Below, in pieces: positions 22,996-31,506 of a stretch of 64,000 nucleotides of DNA; within the stretch, counting starts at the first letter, position 1, and every line of letters starts with the position of its first letter. This stretch comes from Turritopsis dohrnii. Lineage: Eukaryota; Cnidaria; Hydrozoa; Anthoathecata; Oceaniidae. The position numbers and the translations under genes were made by a program. The stretch spans positions 1-64,000 of the forward strand of contig BQMF02000664.1 in the NCBI GenBank assembly GCA_027922465.2, written 5' to 3'. The notes below the pieces were generated by a model, which made no database searches, had not been told where the DNA came from, and saw nothing but the letters and a program-made list of their open reading frames with translations.

Positions 22996-23709
22996 ATGAA
23001 ATGGACTGATGCTCATGATGTAATGTTGTGTCGTGAAATCCTACTCATGCGTCCTTACTCATTCAAACCAGGAACGAAAGAAAGTGGACATGCATGGTCG
23101 TCTGTTGCAAGTGATTTGAATAGTGTTTCTGAATTGAAATTCACTGTTAACCAGAAGTCTGTTCGAGACAGAACGAAACTGCTGGTTGGACATTATAATA
23201 GTCGTATGAGGGAACAGGAAGGTGCATCAGGATCAAATGATAATCCCAGTGAAATTGATCAACTTCTTTTTGACATAAAATCTGAGTGGTATGAAGCTGC
23301 AGAGCAATGGACCAATATGACTACCAGCAAAGTTAAAGAAATTGAAAAATCAAAAGAAGATGCAGAATCCATCCGTAAGATTGCACTGGAAAATTTATCA
23401 GAAACACGTAAAAGAAAGGCATCTAATGATGAGAGTCCTACAGGGGGGATGTCTAAGCGAAATACTGGTAGTGGAACGATGTCGTACTTAATGGCTAAGC
23501 TAGATTCTGATAACAAATGGAAAGAACAGGAGCTTGAGTTAAAGAAACAGTCAATAAATCACGACCTTCTTGCACTAGAGAATTTTTCGAAGCTCTTGGA
23601 GCAACAACAGCAATTAAATGTAAACCAGCAAGAGCAAAACAAATTGATGGTACAGCTTATGGCCGCCATGGTGAATAAAATCAACTCAGAGAATCAAAAG
23701 AAAGATTGA
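22996..23709 (+). CDS. Harbinger Myb/SANT-like DNA-binding protein
   Basis: An uninterrupted 237-codon frame starts MKWTDAHDVMLCREILLMRP. Residues 1-80 form a Myb/SANT (trihelix-like) domain: WTDAHD, then HAWSSVASDLNS, then VNQKSVRDRTKLLVGHY. The C-terminal half is charged and Gln-rich with a predicted coiled coil (about residues 170-235). In PIF/Harbinger elements such a protein binds the element ends and the transposase and helps its nuclear import and recruitment; that is family knowledge. An upstream ATG at 22687 (MEKSGGEEQKK before a GTAAAT donor) may be a first exon, but no clear acceptor precedes 22996. The gene appears intact. Confidence 0.8.
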   Translation: MKWTDAHDVMLCREILLMRPYSFKPGTKESGHAWSSVASDLNSVSELKFTVNQKSVRDRTKLLVGHYNSRMREQEGASGSNDNPSEIDQLLFDIKSEWYEAAEQWTNMTTSKVKEIEKSKEDAESIRKIALENLSETRKRKASNDESPTGGMSKRNTGSGTMSYLMAKLDSDNKWKEQELELKKQSINHDLLALENFSKLLEQQQQLNVNQQEQNKLMVQLMAAMVNKINSENQKKD

Positions 23710-24278
23710 TTTTATATTGACTGTTGATTGATATCATTGATAAAAAGTTAGAAATTTGTTTTGTTGTTGTTTTTCTAATTTTAGTAATACGAATATGTAT
23801 TTCTATGTTCTAATTTGATATTTGAAGCCTTCTTTTCATTTGCCACAACTTTTAAGCCTTGACAAATCAAGGTAAAGTTTTTACAGATGAATTGAAAAGA
23901 ATAATTTTTTATTTCGTTCTATCTTTTTTCAAAAACACAAGGGTTTTTTTCTCAGCATTAATTGGAAGAATTCTGCCAAAATTCCCTCAGCGAATTTCCC
24001 TCTCTTCTGTTAGTATTTGTTATCTATATTTATTTTGCATTTGTCTAAATTTATCTATAGCCTTCCTTGTCATCAGAGTTTTTACAGGACCTTACAGGAC
24101 TATTAGTCCTTATAATATTTATTTGATATAACATATTCTTTTTTTATTTTTTGAAGAAACCTGGCCATAGATATTTTTATACTGTTGATATTGTTTTCAT
24201 GTTCATATACACTGTTACATATGTTTGTTATAAAGAAGGAAACAAGAATAAACTGAGATTATGCTTTGTTTATATATT

Positions 24279-25318
24279 TTAAGCAAAATAATCCCAAATA
24301 GTTGGTGGGTCAATATCGAAATAAGTGGATGATTGTGAACCATATAAGCAAGTCCGTGCCTTGGTTAAGAGAGCACACACTGAATACATTTTACCAATAG
24401 GGGAAAGTGCAAACTTCAAATTCTTTTTGAAGTCCATGAACTTAAAAAAACTAGTCACATCGCCAAAAACCCATTCTACTCCAATCCTACACTTGCTCAT
24501 GGCCTTGTTGTACTCTTTTTGCTGATGGGTTAGATTAAGTCCCTGGAAAGGCTTTTGCAATTCCGCCCTCAAAGGGTATGCAAGGTCTCCATAAATGCAA
24601 AGTGGGATCTGGTTTGGTCTCTGTCCCATTACACGCAATTGTGGCAAAACGTTCGAATCGGCCAACATCCCACTGTCATGCCTAGGCCATTGGGTGCTGC
24701 AATAGATTGGAATTTCAAGGCATGCACCCTTTTATGGCCATTATAGACAACTCTTTGTAGTTCATTGGGTCTACATACAGGCATCACAGTACCATCTACG
24801 AACCCCCAACAGTTGTCAAGGGGTGCTCCAGCTTGGTGGATTGCATTGGCAAATCTTTGCAAATTAACTGGAGATAGCCAATTCTGATTGAAGTTATGTA
24901 TTTTTTGATGATGTATGTTATAGATGAAATTAGTCATCTCACCGGCAATCATCGAAAGTTGGGGCTCAGGTCTACCAAATTTTGGAACCATATCACCAAA
25001 CCTAATTGGGTATGAAAATCTTCTAAGTAAAATACACAGGGCTTCGATCCCATTAACCTGCAGTCTATTGTTGAAAACAAAAACGTCTGGATTTTGTAGA
25101 ACATCTTTCAGTACATAGACATTGTTCTTGAAAAATCTGAAATCAGCCTTGCATTCGTCATCTGTCAAACTTTCGAAGTCAAAATTGTAGTTCCAATATG
25201 GGAAATCAGGGTTTTTAGAGTGATTGAGATCATATAACAAGGCAAATTCAACGTCATCAATCACATCAAATGCATGAGATATCAGCAAAGCATCCCTTAC
25301 ATCCCTTAAAGCTGGCAT
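24279..25318 (-). pseudogene. HARBI1-like Harbinger transposase, frameshifted
   Basis: The frame starts MPALRDVRDALLISHAFDVI (an upstream in-frame start at 25423 is possible) and runs through NWLSPVNLQRFANAIHQAG to GFVDGTVMPVCRP, with the first catalytic Asp. After SIAAPNGL the reading shifts frame at about 24700: the expected stretch of about a dozen residues before a RHDSG-type motif is missing, which fits a short deletion not divisible by three. The other frame then continues SGMLADSNVLPQLRV, ICIYGDLAYPL-type (second Asp, in YGDLAYP) and RIGVEWVFGDV (third acidic residue). All DDE motifs survive, so the lesion is recent, but the protein as encoded is truncated near residue 220. Confidence 0.85.
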
Positions 25319-25534
25319 TTTTTGTGTTTTTTGCTTATTTTTTCTATTTTCTTGAATAAATTCTTTGTTGAAGAATGTAAACAAATATGGCAGATTTTTT
25401 ACGCAAAAAAGAACGTCGCCCAAATATTTCCTACGGATCTGTAATTACAGGACACCTTCCACTGGACGCCTTCACGGTTTTTCCCAGACTCACGGCGTCC
25501 CCATAGAAGACGTCCCAGGTGTAAGGTCCCTTTT

Positions 25535-25973
25535 AGGGACCTTACGAAACTACGACGGCAACGTGGACGACAACGTGAAGCAAACAAAAGATTCTCTTTA
25601 CTCCACAGACTTGCTTTATAATGGAAGTCATTTCACACATAGAAATACGTATTTCTATGTTTCACACTATACTATTGGGAAATGTTTTTAATTTTACTAA
25701 TATCATTATTAGATTTGCACGTTCTATACACAACGTGAAAAGTAATATTTTGAAGTCGTACTGAAAACGAAGACGTGAGAATAGCAGTACTTCGGATAAA
25801 TTTTCCTTGGTTCCTTCATGATTCTGTTGGTCTAAGTTCAAGAAACAAACTTCATAGGCATTATAAATAACTTCTTAACCAAAGTGTATAGTTTCTACTC
25901 TTTTGTGATTCATTGGAGATGAATATCTTGTACGTCGTCGTCTTCGTTGCCGTCGTAGTTTCGTAAGGTCCCT
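25535..25973. mobile_element. Harbinger MITE abutting the autonomous-type element
   Basis: Ends AGGGACCTTACGAAACTACG continue identically for 29 bp in inverted orientation and share the first 12 bp with the neighbouring Harbinger element. TTT flanks both sides (25532-25534, shared with the neighbour, and 25974-25976). At 439 bp with no coding frame it is non-autonomous. The internal palindrome AGAAATACGTATTTCT lies near 25640-25655. Confidence 0.85.
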
Positions 25974-26094
25974 TTTATAGCCGCGGTGCGGTAATGAATT
26001 TTGGCCTTTGAGCCAAAGTAGATAAGAATAGAGGCTAGTCTACAGCACGCCATTTTTTTCAGTCAGTGCAGATGAGCAGTGGAAGATTTTTGCT

Positions 26095-26930
26095 TTTTTT
26101 CTGCTAGCTTTTAAAATGATTCAATATATGAAACGTTAAATGATGGAAATGAATCGTTTTAGTTCAGTGTTGTCTTAAAAAGCTTTGTAAACACTTGTAA
26201 ACACGTGTAAAAACCAGAAAAATTGATATATCAATGACGTTTTGTTTTTGTTGACAACAATAATGTTATGATATGATGATTGGTAATTAATTTGCTTCGA
26301 ATAGCAAACCATTGAAGCTGTGGTTTCAGTGCAAAGGTGAAAATTCATTATCAATAGCCAGGCTGAAGATTTATTTTTATTTTACATCCTGATATAATGT
26401 AGCCCAACTGAACTGAAAGAACGATGTACCAAAGGAAACCCTTTTCATGTGGTGGAGAACAACCAGTTAAACCAGTTTGTTAATTCAAAAAGTAAATACA
26501 AAAACATCAAGTAAAAACATGATGTCGTATATGCAATAAGAAGTTCAGAAAACTAATTATGAATAATTTAAAACACAGGATTGAGACACATAATAATGAA
26601 AGAATCTGGTCGAGTGTGCTTCCCTGGATAGTCATTTAATCCAACAACAGAAACATAGTTTACTATGGATGAATTCCATGATCACGTATACTGTTTTGAT
26701 ACTGTATATGATATTTTATTTTGCAAAATTTAATATGGTATAATACTGTCAATTTTCCTGTACTAACAACGAACAAAATTCAAAACACAATACAAATAAC
26801 AGCCTGTAAATTAAATCAAGCCGGAACACGAACTTCTACTTTCAGCTATGTAGTGATTTTGTTATGGATATGTATTTTCACTACCAAAGTTTGTTTTTTT
26901 CCATTTGGGATTTATATATGAAAGTCATTT
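26095..26930 (-). repeat. Right arm of the long inverted repeat
   Basis: Reverse complement of the 20440-21195 segment (see that entry). It starts about 120 bp after the Harbinger MITE. Together the arms bracket the two Harbinger elements and the candidate exon at 21877. Confidence 0.7.
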
Positions 26931-28231
26931 TTACCACAAAATAAACAATGAGTGTGAACGTAAATATTTTGTTGAACAGAGATGTTTATTCTGAATACTT
27001 GTTAGGATTTAGTTTTATAAATTTTCACTTAAAGCCCATCTTTTTTTTAAATAACTATTCTGTCCTAATTTGAAATGTTACACGTAATATTTGTTAGTAG
27101 AGATTTTGATTACTTTTGGTAGTTATTTGCTATATGTCTACTCGAAAGTATACGGTAGTATCAAAATTAGGTTTAACAATTTTCTTTTCTCCTTTGTACA
27201 GAAAACCTGTGTACAAATTTGATTGTACAATGTTGTAAGATAGTTTTATTCGAATTACAAATGGTATAAAGGATAGGAAACTTGTCAAGCTTCTGCAACA
27301 ATAAAGATCATATATATTATCTTATGATGAAATTTTCTTACCCATTTATTTATTTATTTATGTATTTATTCGGTATTGTTTTACTTGGCTAGCCTCACTC
27401 AGTTGTTATTGCATCTGCTTTCCAGGAGGGGCCACGGCTTGGGTTGGAGTGGCCGAAGTATTCGACACTCTCCTCATGAGTGACACAAACCCAACCAAGG
27501 GGCCTGTGCTCTTCTGGATGACCTCCTGCAACACTCGATGTATCATCTACCCGATTTCCCTCACATGGCATGGGTCGACCCGGCGCTGGTACATTCACTG
27601 GCGCATGGGTTGATGAGTTTGTTGATATGCAGTTGTTTAAGGGAAAATATTAGTCGCATTTATGTCTTATAATCTTTAGCTACGTGTCCATAGTAACTTC
27701 TCGGTCACTTTAACTCCTAAGCAAAACATTTTAAGAGAAACCTTATCTTTTGACCGTAAACAACTTCATTTCATAAAAAGTTCAAAGTAAGTTTTATTGT
27801 GGTATTAAATTCAATCTGAGAGTGTGTTAACCTAACAAGATGCGATCATGCTATCTTTATGGTTAAAAGTCTGTTATTTGCGTTTGAAAGAACGAGTCAA
27901 TAACAACAGTTTTGCTCGTTTATCACAGACGTAAATAACAAAGTTTTGACCGCAAACTTTAATGATCGGATCTTGTTAGCTTAACTGTATGTGAGTATCA
28001 GGTCGATGGTAGTTATACTGTAGTTATTTAATCATACATTTTTCTCATGGTTATCAATGTACACACAATATAATAGATAAAATGTTTGCAACTTTGGGGA
28101 AATATAGTCGCAAGTATTTCTATGACGTCATCGCTTATGTAGTTTGACGAATTAGAACAACAATTCTGAATGAAATTCACGGGGTAAAGATCAACACAAC
28201 ACAACGTTACAAGTAAACAAAATATGTAAAC
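26931..28231. other. Intergenic with a 200-bp GC-rich patch (27395-27600)
   Basis: No gene recognised. The patch at 27395-27600 is far richer in GC than its surroundings and includes GGGTCGACCCGGCGCTGGTA. Its minus-strand frame of 67 codons starts at GTG and has no known motif. It may be part of a SINE-like or retro-derived repeat. Confidence 0.35.
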
Positions 28232-28819
28232 TACCTTATCGGCCCTTATTACGCCGGCCCTTTTCCAACGCCGGCCCCTTTTACGCCGGCCCTTATTACG
28301 CCACCCCCCAAATTTGGCCTAACGCCATTTAGGGCCGCTTTTTACGCCAGCTGTTGTTGTCCAGGAAGGAAAGAATTCAAATTAGCAATTTTTCTCTAAT
28401 TTTTACGTATCTAATCGATTACAATAACATTTTCAGCACCCTCGTCGGCAACTTCGCCATCGGATTCGGCTTCAATGAAAAAATCCGGCTCGTCCGACTG
28501 TTCTTGCTCTTGACTTCCTTTTTCCGACATGGCAATATTCCTTCGACTAACTCTTCTACGGTTAAAGTTTTTTTCATCTTATTTAGTTGCTTTTTCACCA
28601 AGTCTTCCATTTTTATTCCAACGGCATTGTTTGCGTGGGTAAAGTGCATCAATACCGTTTATTGGGTAAAAATAAAGATTTAAAAATAACGCCGCTTTTT
28701 CCTAAAATGATTAAAAAAACGGCCCTTTTTACGCCGGCCCTTTTAACGCCGGTCTTTATAATGCCACCCTCGAAAAAATAACGCCATTTAGGGCCGGCGT
28801 AAAAAGGGCCGATAAGGTA
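28232..28819. mobile_element. Foldback element with TACCTTATCGGCCC ends
   Basis: TACCTTATCGGCCCTTATTA at the left pairs with the inverted right end (reversed: TACCTTATCGGCCCTTTTTA). Near both ends CGCCGGCCC-type units repeat (28250-28350 and 28710-28800). A TE-protein fragment lies in the centre, so this looks like an internally deleted derivative of a larger coding element. Confidence 0.75.
28410..28652 (-). pseudogene. C-terminal remnant of a TE protein inside the foldback
   Basis: The minus-strand frame reads MMHFTHANNAVGIKMEDLVK and EDLVKKQLNKMKKTLTVEEL, then a frameshift near 28530 moves to MSEKGSQEQEQSDEPDFFIE, an acidic tail ending NVIVID and a stop. The sharp change from a basic helical part to an acidic tail, maintained across a single frameshift, indicates a real protein C-terminus. 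I do not recognise the family with confidence; its place between matching TIRs suggests the 3' end of the parent transposase gene. Confidence 0.4.
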
Positions 28820-29531
28820 TTCAGTGTTGCTATCAAACTCATCACTGGAATAACAATCATCTTCCATCGGAAAAAAAGATTCTCGCAGTTCACGCAGTTA
28901 CATAACTCGGAGCACTTCAAGCCATGCGATCTGCAAACAACTGAACGTGCTTTTTAGTGCAATATTTTCCTCCATGTGCATTAAAGATGATATCTTGGCA
29001 GAGGCTATCAATAACTCGTGTCGTTTTGTTAGATACAGTTGTTCTCTGCTACTGACCAATATGCTTTGCATTAGCCTTTAAGGACGATGGAACGATTGTA
29101 AAAAATTCAAGTAAAGAGTTTTCAAGTAGATTCAAGTAAAAGTTGATGACAATAAATGTATTTCCTCGCGAATTACAGCAGCAACTTTGCATATCTTATC
29201 GTCAATGGACAATCACGACTTTTCAAATCGTTTATCCTTACATAGGATTTCGATAATTCGCCCTTTCTCTTCGTTTTGTTTAAATAAGAGCGATTGTCCA
29301 TACTTTTGTCGCCAACAGTCCACTTCATCTTTGTGACATTGAATAATTCTATCTAGTTTGTTTATCAGGAATCATAGAAATGCCAGCCTGTTTTTGTATA
29401 TTGAGAAGTTCCTCTGTATCTATAATCACGAAATTATCAATGACCTTCTCTTTCACAATTTTTGCAACAGATACAATAACTGTATCAGTAAAAGAAGAAA
29501 AACGCTTCAGTGGTCGAGTGTAATCCCGGTA
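28820..29531. other. Intergenic, no gene seen
   Basis: AT-rich DNA between two TIR elements with no convincing coding or structural feature. Confidence 0.4.
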
Positions 29532-29589
29532 GTATTGAACGCCGTTCCTGCCTTATGTTATCCACTTTCATGACTGTTGGTCGTTTTGT

Positions 29590-29703
29590 CATTACATGCG
29601 GTCGTTTCACAATTATATGCGGTAGTTTTATCATTATATGCGGTCATTCCACCATTATATGCAGTCGTATCACCATTATATGCGGTCGTTTCACCATTAT
29701 ACG
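29590..29703. repeat. 21-bp minisatellite at transposon end
   Basis: About five and a half units of CATTATATGCGGTCGTTTCAC with small changes, starting inside the left TIR. The right TIR has only one unit. Repeated subterminal units may be extra transposase binding sites or slippage. Confidence 0.75.
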
Positions 29704-30198
29704 ATTTAACTTTATATGAGGGAGGAGTGCAAAAAGAACACTACGAGAAAGTGTTAAGAAGTAGGTAGTCTCATGTTAAAGATCACGAAATTGCAACCAC
29801 GTGAAAACATGGCGGCAAAAAAGATTGAGGAAGTTTTACACAAGGCGAATTTAAGCCATCTTTTGGAGCTATCTCAATAAGCAATCAATCAATTAAATAA
29901 ATTGTCTAGTCAATTTCATTGCGCTTCGATTTTTTCTCAATTCGATTTTGTTTTTCTTTTATCTCTCTTTTGTTCTTTATGTTAAACAGGTCCTTCATTT
30001 ATAACAGTATTTTGTATATATTTTGTATATATGTACATATTTACTGACGAAGTCAACCTGTATAAATATTAATTAATAATAATAATAATAATGATTTGAG
30101 CTGGAAAAAGTAGATTTAATGACACTGCGAGGGGCTACAGATGGCGACTTAATTAGACTTGGTGTTTGTACAATCCGGTGCAGAAAAGATCGGTCTTC

Positions 30199-31345
30199 CT
30201 AATTGCATTGCGGTTGTTCTGGCGTAAATTCAATTCCAACTTGGTGATTCATTTGTCTGGACACCCACATTTTTAAAGGGGAGGTTTTTGTTGTGCGCAA
30301 TCGATGTGTAATCCATGCGTTGTTCCAGAACTTCAGCTTTTCGTTAATTTTGGGGAGGTATACATAATGTAGATATCCTATATGAATCTCATTTAAAGGA
30401 TCGAGCAGACCTTCTTCTTCCATGAAATAGAATACATCGTAAAAATAACTTAAAACACCAGTGTAAACGTCCCTCCACAGACGCTCAATCCGTTGATTGT
30501 GTGTGCTCTTGCCTGTAATCATACTTCCTCTATTCTCTCCGCGTTTCTCAATCATGTAATCGGCCACTAGAATATTCTCCATGGCCATATCCGAGCGCAC
30601 ACGCATAGGTAAACCATACTCCTCCACTCCTTTTAGAAAGCATTTTAATACAACAGCCGCTTTACTGCTATCAGTGCATTCCAATACCACGGGCAGCCTA
30701 CTATAGCCATCTACAGCACCGATAATAATAAAATACCAACGAACAAGTTTGTGGTTTGTATCCAAGTACCATAGGTGATTAGATCCTTGGACATTGTATA
30801 CTCTACGTGTTAGTCTGCCTTTCTTTCTCTTCTTTACACCGTCATAGTCAACTCTTAACAGGCTCTCTCGCACTCGGGATCTTTGAATTGTCAATCCTTT
30901 GTGCTTCAACATTTGACTCAGCATATTTTCTCCACAGTTAGGGTATTCTGACGACAATCTGAGTAAACACTCGTCAAGTTGGTCATCTGTTATAGCATCG
31001 AAATTCCGCACTTCAATACCAAACTCGTGCATACGACGATAAATAGTGCGTTCAGACACTCACAATAAGGATGAAATTTCTTTTACTTTGAATCCTTCAC
31101 TCAGTAAGTCTACAAGGATGTATTTTGAAATCTGAAACTTTGATGCACCACCTTCTTTACTAGCGCTTCTCACTGGCGAAAAGGCCCCGAACATGCTGCA
31201 TTTGCTTCGGAGATCCATTATACTTTTGCGCTCTGTTGTGCCTAATTGCCCAAATTCAAGTAATGACAGTTTCGGCACAATATCTGGTGTGATCTTTTCT
31301 GCAGAAGATATTTCTATCTTTCAAGGACCCATGTTGATAACAGAT
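30199..31345 (-). pseudogene. IS3-like transposase (DDE integrase core) with two in-frame TGA codons
   Basis: The frame runs from an ATG at about 31334 through a TGA three codons later, then IEISSAEKITP and KLSLLEFGQLGTTERKSIMD, an HTH (VKEISSLL, TGA at 31062-31060, VSERTIYRRMHEFGI) and an rve-like catalytic core. Catalytic acidic residues are visible in LWYLDTNHKL, RVRSDMAMENIL and HNQRIERLWRDV; the last two are about 34 residues apart. The downstream half (286 codons) is uninterrupted. Both stops are TGA; one lies inside the DNA-binding HTH and the other near the start, so the full protein cannot be made as read. Starting downstream at the GTG after the second stop would lack the HTH's first half. 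Confidence 0.8.
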
Positions 31346-31499
31346 TTATATATATCTGAATTGGTTTTCCTTGTAAAATATTCGTTTAAATTAAATAAAA
31401 TAAATAAAAAAAGAAACGATCGCATATAATGACAAAACGACCAACAGTCATTAAAAATGGATAACATAAGGCAGGAACGGCGTTCCATACGGTAGCATA
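31319..31499 (+). repeat. 181-bp direct repeat, left copy (LINE target duplication)
   Basis: Identical by eye to 34805-34985 over all 181 bases. It ends exactly where the LINE begins and the second copy begins exactly where the LINE ends. It includes the right end of the IS3-like transposon plus 9 bp of flank. Confidence 0.9.
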
Positions 31500-31506
31500 C
31501 GGTATC

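Larger units (their letters stand above)
22523..25531. mobile_element. Two-gene PIF/Harbinger transposon, TSD TTT
   Basis: The left end AGGGACCTTACGCCTGGGAC and the inverted right end (reversed: AGGGACCTTACACCTGGGAC) match over about 37 bp with few differences. TTT lies on both sides (22520-22522 and 25532-25534), a 3-bp target duplication as expected for PIF/Harbinger. It holds a Myb-like gene (plus strand) and a HARBI1-like transposase gene (minus strand) in convergent order, the standard gene pair of this superfamily. The transposase is frameshifted, so this copy is probably not autonomous. Confidence 0.9.
29532..31490. mobile_element. IS3-like (IS3EU-type) DNA transposon, TSD GGTA
   Basis: The left end GTATTGAACGCCGTTCCTGC and the inverted right end (reversed: GTATGGAACGCCGTTCCTGC) match for about 75 bp with few differences. 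GGTA directly flanks both ends (29528-29531 and 31491-31494). One gene, a retroviral-integrase-like transposase on the minus strand, fills most of it. Its rightmost about 170 bp were copied to the far side of a LINE (34805-34985) by the later LINE insertion. Confidence 0.8.

Noticed and set aside
29809..29880. 23-codon frame starting MAAKKIEEVLHKANLSHLLE inside the IS3-like element
   Set aside because: It looks protein-like and has an ATGGCGGC context, but it is too short to support as a gene.
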